Assembly: GCA_002901265.1 (NCBI GenBank)
Contig: PPHI01000056.1
Location: 1-33,441, forward strand
Origin: Rhodopirellula baltica
GTDB lineage: Bacteria; Planctomycetota; Planctomycetia; Pirellulales; Pirellulaceae
Reading direction: 5' to 3'
Length of the DNA: 33,441 nt
Of the stretch, positions 8,500-17,224 are shown piece after piece; the first letter of the stretch is position 1; each line of letters begins with the position of its first letter. The position numbers were made by a program, and so were the translations under genes. The notes below the pieces were generated by a model. It was given only the letters and a program-made list of their open reading frames with translations. It did not search any database and was not told the DNA's origin.

Positions 8500-9110
8500 G
8501 ATGTTGTTTCTCTCAGCTTTCGGTGCCCGACCAGCTTGGCCGGATTTCCTACGTAGATCCCGTCCGGTTCGGTGTTCTTGAACAAGACGCAGCGGGCGCC
8601 CACGACAGAGCGTTCGGCGATCGTCACCCCCGGCCCGACAAAGACCTCGGCGGCGACCCAGGCTTTCTCGCCAATCACGATCGGCTTGGCGATCAATTGG
8701 AAATCAGGATCATTGGGGTCATGGGTGCCCGCACAGAGGGTTGTTTCTTGCGAGACGATCGCACCGGCGGCCAAACGAATCGGCCCCATGCAGTAACAAT
8801 TCACTTGGGGCCCCAAACAGCTATGCGGCCCCATCTGCAAATTCGCGGGCAACCAAACTCGGGCGCTGCCATAGACATGGGCTGACCAGTCAACGTCGGC
8901 CCCAAACAGTCGCAGCAGAGCGACACGATAACGATGCAGTGGCGGCGGCGTCCAAGAGGCAAAGACCGCCCAGACAAAATTCCAAAGCACTCGCAAAAGT
9001 CGATTACGAAGCGAAAAACTCGCCCCACCCTCCGCCGGCTTACTCTTGGAGGCGTCAAGCATTCCGCCGGCAGACTCGCTCGTAAATAATGAAGTGGACT
9101 TTGTAGACAT
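8496..9110 (-). CDS. wcaF: WcaF-like left-handed beta-helix acetyltransferase
   Basis: A protein of 204 residues. An N-terminal amphipathic region with LRNRLLRVLWNFVWAVFASWTPPPLHRYR is followed by hexapeptide-repeat coils (IRLAAGAIVSQETTLCAGTHD, PIVIGEKAWVAAEVFVGPGV, IAERSVVGARCVLFK) and the closing GIYVGNPAKLVG. The likely catalytic His is in CAGTHDPND. This order matches the colanic acid acetyltransferase WcaF, which O-acetylates a fucosyl residue; here the acceptor is unknown. The acetyl donor is presumably acetyl-CoA. The start at 9110 is ATG; a TTG lies one codon upstream. The gene begins a small group (WcaF, WaaE-like, WcaI) after a 410 bp gap. Confidence 0.85.
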   Translation of the reverse strand: MSTKSTSLFTSESAGGMLDASKSKPAEGGASFSLRNRLLRVLWNFVWAVFASWTPPPLHRYRVALLRLFGADVDWSAHVYGSARVWLPANLQMGPHSCLGPQVNCYCMGPIRLAAGAIVSQETTLCAGTHDPNDPDFQLIAKPIVIGEKAWVAAEVFVGPGVTIAERSVVGARCVLFKNTEPDGIYVGNPAKLVGHRKLRETTS

Positions 9111-9524
9111 CAAAAAGACACCAGGGGCTTAATAAACAGTCGCGAACTCTTCGATATTTCCATTTCCTGATCGCATGCCCATCCCACACCGCCCGCGAAT
9201 GCCTGCCTTCCCTTTGCGAAAGCCAACGTGCAGGCGGTTAACATCAAGATCGATCTACGATGCGTAGTGATTCGCGGCAATCTCCAGCTAGATCACCACA
9301 GCGATACCCCAAGGCTGACGCTTTTCGAAAGAGCGAATGCCCCCGACACAAAGAAACAGTTCACAAAACCCTACTGCGACCCGGACACCTTCAATCCAAC
9401 CGCTAAGCGCCCGGGCGGTTTTTAGCACCGATGCCACTGCTGTAAAGCAGCAAGAAATGCCGAGAGTGAACAAACCTGAAAACCGCCAGACGCTACACAC
9501 CAATTAATTCGTTTGAATCCAAGG
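9111..9524. other. 414 bp intergenic stretch without a supported gene
   Basis: It separates the OafA-like gene from the WcaF group. A minus-strand frame at 9288-9503 encodes 71 mostly hydrophobic residues, but has no family features or start signal and I do not support it. The only local structure is the self-complementary CGCCCGGGCG at 9408-9417, followed on the plus strand by a short T run. The stretch may hold a promoter for the wcaF group. Confidence 0.3.
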
Positions 9525-10583
9525 CTACGGAATACGTTTTGCGGGAAGAAGCCAAGAACGAAAATACTTGTAAAAATAGATTTCAGAGAATACGCACAGC
9601 AAGACGGTCACGACGACATAGAGCGCAAACTCCAACAAGGGAACACCAATAAACCCAAGGTACTTTGCATACACAACACCTTTGTAGTGCAACACATACA
9701 GCGAGAAGGAGATTGGTGCAACAAAGGCAAACAACTGAATCGTGTACCTAAATCCCAGCCAATTCATCTGCCGCCATAAGAAAGCGAGCCCCACCAACAC
9801 AACGGATGAGACCAGGTGGCGCAACTCTAGCAAAGGGTGTTCACCAATGGACCAACGACGCCCTTCGAACATCCACCAACTGCACAAAACACACAAAGGC
9901 AACGTCGACAAGAGAACATAGGAAACAGGCACAATCGCATCCCGGAATTCAATGGATCCTTTCTTCCGGAGCACAGTTGCAAAATGAACACCGACCCACC
10001 AAACACCAAAATAAAGACAGATACGACTAACCGGATTTGGAATCAGTGCATACGAAACTCCGCCCAGAATGGCAAGCATACCGACCATGTGCGTGCGATG
10101 CTCTGCACCTTTCAACAACAGCACAAGCGGAAAAAGCATATAAAACCACCACTCATAGTGCAGCGACCAAAGCGGCGTTGCACCATAAACAGGGCCACAA
10201 ATCACACCAGGTTTACCATACTTAAAATCCTGCAGCATCAGAAAATTGCCAAGCAATCGCCCTGGCGATTCCCAAACTGGCTCGAGATGCTCAATAGACT
10301 CCATCAAGAACATTGCGAGTACCGCGATGCCCCAGACAGAATAGATACGAGTAAACCGCTTCAAGAAGTACCTGCTGAATGGTTCAGCTTCACCTTCACC
10401 TCGACTAGTTGCCCATGCAATGACGAAACCGGAAAGGATAAAAAAGACCATCACGGCTTCTTGACCAAATTTGAATAAGTCCGCAAATATTCCGCTGCTT
10501 CCTAAGTTCAAGATGACTACATGACCAAGGCAAACGTATGTTGCAGCGAACCCACGGACTGCTTCTAAACGCACGAATTTCAT
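9525..10583 (-). CDS. OafA-type acyltransferase family 3 membrane protein
   Basis: A protein of 352 residues with about ten membrane segments. The opening motif RLEAVRGFAATYVCLGHVV (residues 5-23) matches the acyltransferase_3 (OafA/YrhL/NodX) family, in which the first-helix R..R.F....V...H pattern includes a key His. A second conserved block is SLHYEWWFYMLFPLVLLL (near 148), the usual site of the W.l..E....F motif. It lacks the C-terminal SGNH domain that many OafA proteins carry. These enzymes transfer acetyl groups across or at the inner membrane onto O-antigen or EPS. It starts with ATG at 10583, 96 bp after the preceding GT4 gene, in the same direction. Confidence 0.88.
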   Translation of the reverse strand: MKFVRLEAVRGFAATYVCLGHVVILNLGSSGIFADLFKFGQEAVMVFFILSGFVIAWATSRGEGEAEPFSRYFLKRFTRIYSVWGIAVLAMFLMESIEHLEPVWESPGRLLGNFLMLQDFKYGKPGVICGPVYGATPLWSLHYEWWFYMLFPLVLLLKGAEHRTHMVGMLAILGGVSYALIPNPVSRICLYFGVWWVGVHFATVLRKKGSIEFRDAIVPVSYVLLSTLPLCVLCSWWMFEGRRWSIGEHPLLELRHLVSSVVLVGLAFLWRQMNWLGFRYTIQLFAFVAPISFSLYVLHYKGVVYAKYLGFIGVPLLEFALYVVVTVLLCVFSEIYFYKYFRSWLLPAKRIP

Positions 10584-10679
10584 TGCAAGTTCTTTTAAAG
10601 TCTATTCCAGGCTGCACACCGCCCCGATGCCCAATCTACCTTCAGTCGGAAACGCTGTTCCTTGACCCACAGCACAATA

Positions 10680-11921
10680 TCAAACAACTTTCTCCAACGC
10701 GTCTACCAGGCGACGAGCTGCTGAAATCGGCAGGTAGCGTTCTTCGTAACAGGCTCGTGCTGCGTTCGACATTACACGGCGTTGGCCAGCATCCAACGAT
10801 AACCATCTCTCCAGGCTACGCGTCACACCGACAATCGAATCGTCATCAACGATCGCCGCACCGGCTTGTTCGATTTCACTATAGATATTGACTTGATTGC
10901 TAATGACGACAGGCTTGCCGCATGCCAATGCTTCAACAACAGCAATTCCAAAATTCTCTTGGTGGCTAGGCAACACAAACGCATCGCAACCGTAAAACGC
11001 ACCCCACTTCGTATCACCTTGCAACATCCCGGGAAAACAAACCAGCGGCCCGCTCGAAGAAGCGGTTGATGCCTCGGGTGGCAATAAATCTAGTTCACGT
11101 GCAAGTCGCTGCATTTGCTGTGCATACTCGTCATCAAGCGGACCGGCAATTACCAACGCTGGTATCGATTTCGAGCTGTCGCCGCTCTCACGTTCAGTTG
11201 CCTTTAATACCAAGTCAGCGTAGGCTCGCAACAGAAGATCGACGCCTTTCTTCGCATGAATGCGACTAAGAAACAACAAATAATTTCGCCCGGCTAAAGC
11301 CGGACATGCGTCCGCAAATTTTTGCGACATCGAGACATCGAATTGTGGTGGCGATGCGACACCATACCCGACATTCAATTCACAGCGAGGCTTGTAAGGG
11401 CGAAACGGCTCACGTGCCAACTCCAACTCACGCTGGCAGGTAAACAACATCGCGTCGGCACTGGACACGACCTTTTTTTCGAGCACCTTCCAATAAACCC
11501 AGTTTCGATACGCTTTCAATTTTCGCGACGGGTCGCGCTGAAACCAAGGGTCTAACATTCCATGCGGCATCACGAACACCGGCGTCGACTTCCCGGTGCG
11601 AGCATTGCTTTGCCGTACCGCTTTGGTTGTGGCGTAGGAATGATACAGCCAAAGGCCATGGATCAAAACAGCGTCAAAACGTTGGATATTTTGATCCAAC
11701 CAAGGAACCAGCCCGGGGCAATAGGCCCACGGGCCACGGCCTTGGCCGAGTCGGTGAACTGGAAAGGGATCACTTACGCTTGGCGGAGAATCCGGATCGT
11801 CCAAGCAGGCAACCTCGTTCTGCACACCGATTGCTTCCAGGGACGGAACAAGATTACGAATCCCCTGACAAGGCCCTCCCGTAGAAGGGTCCATCGACGG
11901 AATCACACGCAACAATTTCAC
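10680..11921 (-). CDS. GT4 glycosyltransferase
   Basis: A protein of 413 residues, GT-B fold. The N-terminal half starts LLRVIPSMDPSTGGPCQGIR, the glycine-rich loop of GT4 enzymes of the 'PSMDPxxGGP' type common in EPS loci. The donor-binding half shows YLLFLSRIHAKKGVDLLLRA (near 215), FPGMLQGDTKWGAFYGCDAF (near 295) and the E-x7-E motif in SHQENFGIAVVEALACGKP (near 320). The start is a GTG at 11921 that overlaps the stop of the preceding gene by 4 bp (GTGA), so translation is coupled. It should add one sugar of the repeat unit on the cytoplasmic face of the membrane; donor unknown. Confidence 0.88.
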   Translation of the reverse strand: MKLLRVIPSMDPSTGGPCQGIRNLVPSLEAIGVQNEVACLDDPDSPPSVSDPFPVHRLGQGRGPWAYCPGLVPWLDQNIQRFDAVLIHGLWLYHSYATTKAVRQSNARTGKSTPVFVMPHGMLDPWFQRDPSRKLKAYRNWVYWKVLEKKVVSSADAMLFTCQRELELAREPFRPYKPRCELNVGYGVASPPQFDVSMSQKFADACPALAGRNYLLFLSRIHAKKGVDLLLRAYADLVLKATERESGDSSKSIPALVIAGPLDDEYAQQMQRLARELDLLPPEASTASSSGPLVCFPGMLQGDTKWGAFYGCDAFVLPSHQENFGIAVVEALACGKPVVISNQVNIYSEIEQAGAAIVDDDSIVGVTRSLERWLSLDAGQRRVMSNAARACYEERYLPISAARRLVDALEKVV

Positions 11922-13096
11922 GAACCTTGTCCCCCGCTCGCACGCTGCAACACATCCTGATAGATCGATTCATATTGATCGAGCGCTCGTTGCGTCGAAA
12001 ACTGCTTTGCGTTTTCGATTCCTTTTGCAATGACCTCAAACATTCTCTCGTCGGGAAGCTGCAGGATTTGTTGAATCAGCTTGGCACCATCGACCGCCCA
12101 CTGATCGTCACCTGCGGTTAAGCGTCGATGATAGAACGCGGCTTCTCCCCCGACCTCTGTCATCGGTGCCGCATCCGTGGTTAGAACTGGCGTTCCACAC
12201 GCCATCGCCTCGGCGATTGGCCAACCGAAGCCTTCATCCAAACTTGGATAAACCAGCAGACTGGCGAGATTATAGGCAGCGCGTACCTGATCATCGGAAA
12301 GCCCGGTCAAGAACCGCACGCGACCACCATTTGGTATCGCTTGCGCCCGTGTTCGCATTGCTGCATTTGGCTCTGCACCGATCATCCATAACTGGCGTGG
12401 CCGATCGGTTTGCTGACACCATTGACGATAAAGTTCGATGACACCGATTCGGTTTTTGTACCATTGATTTCCGCCTATGCTAAGCAGGAACCCGATCTCC
12501 TGTTCGCTTTGCAGGACGCCGTCGAGATCCTCAATCGCAGTTTCTCGCGGCAACACTTCGAACGCCGAATTCAACCCATTGTGGACGACTTCGGAAGTGA
12601 TTGGCTGGCGTTCAAGGAAGCGATGCAGGTCGGCACGGCTTTTGTGAGAGACCGAGACGAAGTGCTGTCCGAATCGAAAGCCTCGCCGAATCAAACGCTG
12701 GTACTGCTTGCCAGACCAGCCGGTCGAGTTTTCTGGAATCTCACCGAGAGCCGAACGCTGGGCCATGAAATCATGACAATGAATCACATGCGGGCGATTG
12801 CAAAGCGAGGGAACCCAAGGCCCGAGTGCTTGGTCGGTGACAACGAACAAGCGATCTCGCCCGACGCTGCGCACCTTGCGTTTCAGTTCACGTGGATAAA
12901 GGGCAAACTGGTCAAAGTAGCCCTTCCATTTAAATGCTCTTGCCTGCGGATCCGCGCCTTTGGTCAGAACCGCAGGTGCACTCCAGGCTTCCACCTGGTG
13001 CCCGCGCTGCAGCATCCCTTCAGACAGCATCCCATGAAAGCGAGGCATACTCTGCGAGCAGATCCACGCGGGGTGAGTGATAAAAACGATATGCAT
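11918..13096 (-). CDS. GT4 glycosyltransferase
   Basis: A protein of 392 residues from the ATG at 13096, where the first beta-strand MHIVFITHPAWICSQSMPRF begins; an in-frame extension to 13144 looks non-coding. GT-B fold with HVIHCHDFMAQRSALGEIPE (near 115), GFLLSIGGNQWYKNRIGVIE (near 218), VRFLTGLSDDQVRAAYNLAS (near 270) and the family 4 E-x7-E motif in YPSLDEGFGWPIAEAMACGT (near 296). Its 3' end overlaps the next GT4 gene by 4 bp. It is preceded by a 337 bp gap after the split polymerase gene, so it may start a new transcript or translation block. Substrate not determined. Confidence 0.87.
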   Translation of the reverse strand: MHIVFITHPAWICSQSMPRFHGMLSEGMLQRGHQVEAWSAPAVLTKGADPQARAFKWKGYFDQFALYPRELKRKVRSVGRDRLFVVTDQALGPWVPSLCNRPHVIHCHDFMAQRSALGEIPENSTGWSGKQYQRLIRRGFRFGQHFVSVSHKSRADLHRFLERQPITSEVVHNGLNSAFEVLPRETAIEDLDGVLQSEQEIGFLLSIGGNQWYKNRIGVIELYRQWCQQTDRPRQLWMIGAEPNAAMRTRAQAIPNGGRVRFLTGLSDDQVRAAYNLASLLVYPSLDEGFGWPIAEAMACGTPVLTTDAAPMTEVGGEAAFYHRRLTAGDDQWAVDGAKLIQQILQLPDERMFEVIAKGIENAKQFSTQRALDQYESIYQDVLQRASGGQGS

Positions 13097-13433
13097 ATTA
13101 AATTCGAAATGCACTGAATCGCAAGCGAGTGCGAGTCCGTACAAGAAGTAGTCGGAAGCCTTGCGTGCATCGGACGAAACTATCCGTAAGCATGAAACTT
13201 CAGTCGATGAATCAACGATGACAACTCAGCCCTCAGCCGGCTACCCCGATGGAGTTTTCGGCGGATTGGTAATTGCCGGAAGTCAAATGCCGCACTGGTC
13301 AACCAGCAAGCCATTAGTCGCTTGTTGACCTTCAGATCTGAACTCTGCAGGAATTGCCTTCGGTATGGCAAAAGTAGCGAACCCGAACGTTACTTTCGCG
13401 GAGCGAGAGACAGCACTAACAATCACCGGGCAG
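13097..13433. other. 337 bp intergenic stretch with hairpins
   Basis: No gene is supported here. It contains one copy of the REP-like hairpin close to the polymerase stop codon (13393-13409). A second stem-loop at 13297-13330 pairs GGTCAA with TTGACC and CAAGC with GCTTG, with a 4-base bulge on one side. Neither is followed by a T run on the minus strand. Confidence 0.4.
13385..13409. repeat. REP-like hairpin repeat, copy 1
   Basis: GAACGtTACTTTCGCGGAGCGA shares 21 of 22 bases with 29340-29361. The centre can fold as CTTTCGC-GGA-GCGAGAG, where one base pair becomes a T-G wobble compared with the perfect stem of the other copy. It lies 24 bp past the stop of the polymerase gene. Confidence 0.6.
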
Positions 13434-14869
13434 CTAGGCTGCCTGCAACTTAGCCGAGTTGGCTTTTCTACGAGGCATTCTCAATGCGGCCAAAAGCATC
13501 CCGCTGTTGAGAACGATGAATCCCAATGCAGTCGGCTGAGCGGTGTTTCCCATAAACATCGTATGGATCGCTACACTTCCCAAGATTAACGGCAGTGGAT
13601 TACCACGCCGTACCGCCACTACCGACATCGCAAACAGAATCGTTGTAAAGCAAACTCGGTACAGAATCAGAAAACCGCCAAGGATTGGGCCAAGCTCTCC
13701 AAGCATTGCGCCCCATCCCCCTTCCGCAATCAAAAACGTGCGTTTTCCAGTCAACATTTTGGCGCCGACATTCGTTCCCATACCAATACCAAGCCCTTGC
13801 CACGGAATTTGATCACTTGATTCAAATGCACTTAGCAGGCCATATTGCAAAACACGATTTTGGAGCACGCCAGCAACTCCATCATCACCACCCTCAGATT
13901 CTGTCGCATTCTCCCATCGTTTCGTAAACGGCTCCATCGCCGTTTGGAAAACTTCCGTTTGAGAAACGATCGCCCCGACAATAAGAAAGCCAATCAATGC
14001 AGGGACCAACGACTTTAATAGCTTGGGTGAGATGCCGACAGCCATAACGGTAAATACGACAGTTAAGGCGTATTGGAATGCCAACGCACGACTGATCGTC
14101 AGTGGCAGCGCGACGATCAAACATCCTCCGGTGATCCAAACCCACTTGGGTATTGGACGTGGACCACAGGTAATCCAACCGGCAAACAATGCGCCCGCAA
14201 TCGCGTAAAACGATGACAGACCATTAGTGAAGCTAAATGTCCCGGAACTACGGTGTCGCCCCGCAGCGCCCGCGAACACAGAAGTCCCATCTCCACCCAC
14301 TCCGACATTCACAAGGTGCGTTTGCGGAAGATAAAACTGCAAACCAAGCAGCAATGTCATTGGGATCGCGATCAACAGAAATGCCTTCGCAAAAAGCCAA
14401 ACATCCTCGCGATTAAATACCGAAGCGAAGAGAAATAGGACGGGGAAGTGCAGTAGCAGAATTCGGGCGCCATAGACAGCAACAGGCAAGCTTCCATGTC
14501 CACCACCAACCGCGAGCGGTATCGCGATCAATCCCACCACAATGAATCCCCAAACCCATTTAGCCCGAAAGAGAAACGGGTACCTAGATAGATTGCCACC
14601 AAGCAAACGGGATCACGAATGACGAGTAGAGGTGTCGCCAACTGAGGGACAATCCACTTACGGAGCGCGCCCTCAAAGATGACAAGCAACACATAAGCCC
14701 ACAGACAATAGCGGATCAGGCTCACCCGATCGGTACTGATTCGAAACCGCTTTCGATCCCCCTTTTTCAAAGTTTGTTTCGCAGGGCGAATGCGGCACTC
14801 GTCGAGTTCGCGAGGAACCTCAGGAATCGTGGTGGACATACTGATCGCGATGGGGGTCAGATTGCTCAT
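13434..14869 (-). pseudogene. wzy: Wzy-type EPS polymerase/O-antigen ligase family gene, split by a -1 frameshift
   Basis: Two overlapping minus-strand frames encode one membrane protein. The first runs from the ATG at 14869 and holds LLVIFEGALRKWIVPQLATP and LLVIRDPVCLVAIYLGTR, typical of the N-terminus of an O-antigen polymerase-like family found in planctomycete EPS loci. The second carries the rest from FLFRAKWVWGFIVVGLIAIP to the stop at 13434, with about ten further membrane segments and the large periplasmic loop. Joining them at CGT/TTT (14574-14578) gives about 478 residues with continuous homology-like sense: IYLGTR then FLFRAKW. A single missing T in the TTT run at 14574-14576 explains the break. 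In the current sequence the first frame stops about 15 residues later, so no full protein is made unless ribosomes slip. It lies 9 bp after the preceding GT4 gene. Confidence 0.8.
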
Positions 14870-14878
14870 CGCGTCACC

Positions 14879-16138
14879 CTAATCGTTGCTCAGCAACTCT
14901 GCAACTTTAGACGCGAGTTCGTGCCCATAGCACTCCCATGGACGCTCCGCGGCCAAATTTCGCGACGCATTTCCCGCATTGGCAATTTGATCAGGTCTCT
15001 TCAATAACTCTTCGACTTGCGATTTCAATGCCAGCGTGTTGGAGGCCGGAACGATCCAACCGCTACTTCCATGATCAATGATATCTCCACCCGCCGTGCG
15101 ATCAGTCGTGATAACGGGCGTCCCTTGCGACATCGCTTCGGTAATCACAAGTCCAAAACCTTCGAACGATGAAGGGAACAGCAGGACATCTTGGTTCCGC
15201 ATCTCCGCCAACACCTGATCATGAGGCAGTGAAGGAATCCAGCGGTGCTTCGCGAGAGCATTACGCAACGCCGCACACTCGTTGACGGCACCGCGACCAA
15301 CAACCGTCAGTTCCACGTCATCACTTAGCGAATCGGCAACGGAAAACACATCGGCTAACCCCTTTCGCTGCGTCAATCCACCGACATAAAGTAAGCGTAA
15401 CTTCCTCTTCCCCAAATTGGAGTAATCACGCTCTGGGCCAGGGACAGGAAAGCCGTAGGGAATGACATAAGTTTTGGCGAGTGAATCGGTGGGATAATCG
15501 GAAAGCGTACTCGCAGTGAAAGAACTCGCGACAAATATTGCGTCTGCCAACCGCAACTCTTCATCTTTACGAGCAAGCTTTTCATCCGAATCTTTAAACG
15601 CAGGCATTGTGGGAGCCCATTCTGGCCATCGCTCCATCTCCGCCTGCTGCAGTTTTCTAGCCGACCGCCAATATCCGATGGGCAAATCGTAGAAACAGCG
15701 AACGCCTTTCTGATTTGCCACTCGAAAACTTTCCAAGGCTCCATCTTCATAGGCATAGACCGCATCACATCGCGCAGGCTCAACACGCCGTGACACTTTG
15801 CGATCCAGGTCACGATACACCGCATCAACGCAAAACGGCCCCGATTCATGACGGACTAATGATGTCGCGTTAGCTTTGCCTGCGAGTAAGCGTCCGATCT
15901 CACGAAATGGCGACTGATGAGTAAAGGGACGCACTGACGACTCAAAAACACGGCGTCCGAAGTCTCTTCCAAGTGGAGTTCGACTGAGCTTGCCCCAAAC
16001 ATTCCCAGGAAAAGTTGCGATACAGGTGTGAAATTCCGACAGCAATCCTGCATTCACCAACCCGTTGACCACAGCGCGACTATTCGCATTGCCAGTTGGG
16101 TGACTCAGAACAACTTTTGATACCTGACGATGCATCAT
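14879..16138 (-). CDS. GT4 glycosyltransferase
   Basis: A protein of 419 residues from the ATG at 16138; the next codon is also ATG, and the longer frame would need a TTG at 16174. The first strand is VSKVVLSHPTGNANSRAVVN, a start typical of a GT4 subgroup in EPS loci. The donor half contains LRLLYVGGLTQRKGLADVFS (near 250), ELTVVGRGAVNECAALRNAL (near 283) and the E-x7-E motif in FPSSFEGFGLVITEAMSQGT (near 331). It ends 9 bp before the split polymerase gene and is probably co-transcribed with it. Substrate unknown. Confidence 0.86.
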   Translation of the reverse strand: MMHRQVSKVVLSHPTGNANSRAVVNGLVNAGLLSEFHTCIATFPGNVWGKLSRTPLGRDFGRRVFESSVRPFTHQSPFREIGRLLAGKANATSLVRHESGPFCVDAVYRDLDRKVSRRVEPARCDAVYAYEDGALESFRVANQKGVRCFYDLPIGYWRSARKLQQAEMERWPEWAPTMPAFKDSDEKLARKDEELRLADAIFVASSFTASTLSDYPTDSLAKTYVIPYGFPVPGPERDYSNLGKRKLRLLYVGGLTQRKGLADVFSVADSLSDDVELTVVGRGAVNECAALRNALAKHRWIPSLPHDQVLAEMRNQDVLLFPSSFEGFGLVITEAMSQGTPVITTDRTAGGDIIDHGSSGWIVPASNTLALKSQVEELLKRPDQIANAGNASRNLAAERPWECYGHELASKVAELLSND

Positions 16139-16213
16139 GCCACGCGCGAAATTTTTTTGAACTAAAAACTGCAACGAGCCTGCAGCGCCAGCTGCCGCAC
16201 GATCGCAAATGAA

Positions 16214-17224
16214 TTAACCAGCGGCAGCCTGAAGGACACCCATGTATTCACGTGCAACAGCCTTTGGTCGATGCGTCTCGAGATGAGCCGTTTGTTTTTC
16301 GTGAATCGAGTGTGCTTCCTCGGCGTTGTTCTCTAATCGAACGACTAGCTCAGCGAGCCCTTCAAAATCGCCACGATCAAAGAGCAATCCACCTTCGCCG
16401 ATTGCCTCGGCCAATCCGCCACTTCGAGTTGCAATTGGAATTGCGCCGCAAGCCATCCCTTCAAGCGCAACGATGCCAAACGGCTCCTCCCACTCAGACG
16501 GTATGGCGATGTATCGAGATTGGTTTAACAACTCAGCAATTCGCGTTGGTTCGAGTCGCCCGTGAAACGTCACAAGTTGCTGAATCCCCAACTCATTCGC
16601 CAACCCCTTTAAGGTGTCCAACTCATCTCCAGATCCAACAATTGAAATGGGCATCGGAAATCCGAGGTCAACCAACCGCCTCGCCGCTTTCAGCAAGACA
16701 GGAACCCCTTTATCGCTTACCAATCGACCGACAAAGGCAATTCCCTGCCGACTTTCCCAATCACGCTCCAATTTGAATATCGAGTCATCGTATCCGTTGT
16801 GAATGACGACGCCAGTTCCGCTAATACCGGACGTCATCGCCCTACTGTTTGCAATCCAGGGACTTCTTGATATCCACCAACGTTTGATCCGATCTACCTT
16901 ACTGATTGAACCATCTTGCCTAGCAATCCAGGTATGCAGCGAATAAACAACCGGCTTTCCAATCACTAAAGTTGGCCAAAAAGAAAGTGCTGGATTGTGG
17001 TGGTACACAACGTCGGCCCACCGAGCAAGCTTTGCTTGTTCGAGAATCCCTGGCTGCCGCTTCACAATGACATCTTGGCGTTCCGGCTGATCTCCGATCG
17101 GAATCTGTGTCAGCACCACCACGTCATGACCATCGCCTATCCACTCTTTCAACAGATGCTCGGCTGTCGATTCGATGCCGCCCATCGACGGATAGAACGC
17201 ATAACACACGAAAAGAATCTTCAT
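16214..17224 (-). CDS. GT4 glycosyltransferase
   Basis: A protein of 336 residues. The start at 17224 is supported by the strand MKILFVCYAFYPSMGGIEST and by a 4 bp ATGA overlap with the stop of the pyruvyltransferase gene. It is short for GT4 but has both halves: VYHHNPALSFWPTLVIGKPV (near 80), GIAFVGRLVSDKGVPVLLKA (near 163), QQLVTFHGRLEPTRIAELLN (near 215) and E-x7-E in IPSEWEEPFGIVALEGMACG (near 243). It should add one residue of the repeat unit on the cytoplasmic face. The coupling to the pyruvyltransferase gene suggests that the two act on neighbouring residues, but this is inference. Confidence 0.87.
   Translation of the reverse strand: MKILFVCYAFYPSMGGIESTAEHLLKEWIGDGHDVVVLTQIPIGDQPERQDVIVKRQPGILEQAKLARWADVVYHHNPALSFWPTLVIGKPVVYSLHTWIARQDGSISKVDRIKRWWISRSPWIANSRAMTSGISGTGVVIHNGYDDSIFKLERDWESRQGIAFVGRLVSDKGVPVLLKAARRLVDLGFPMPISIVGSGDELDTLKGLANELGIQQLVTFHGRLEPTRIAELLNQSRYIAIPSEWEEPFGIVALEGMACGAIPIATRSGGLAEAIGEGGLLFDRGDFEGLAELVVRLENNAEEAHSIHEKQTAHLETHRPKAVAREYMGVLQAAAG

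Noticed and set aside
9400-9425. Rho-independent terminator around CGCCCGGGCGGTTTTT
   Set aside because: The self-complementary CGCCCGGGCG leaves no proper loop, and the T run is on the plus strand, where no gene ends.
9837-10478. 213-codon open frame on the plus strand
   Set aside because: Antisense to the OafA-like gene; the product is rich in Thr, Asn, His and Arg without any domain, typical of an antisense shadow.
12410-13117. 235-codon open frame on the plus strand
   Set aside because: It lies entirely opposite a well-supported GT4 gene and its product has no family motifs; it is a shadow of the codon pattern of the real gene.
14570-14584. Programmed -1 ribosomal frameshift in the polymerase gene
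   Set aside because: The junction C-CGT-TTC-T does not fit the X-XXY-YYZ slippery pattern and I see no strong stem-loop just downstream; a lost T is simpler.
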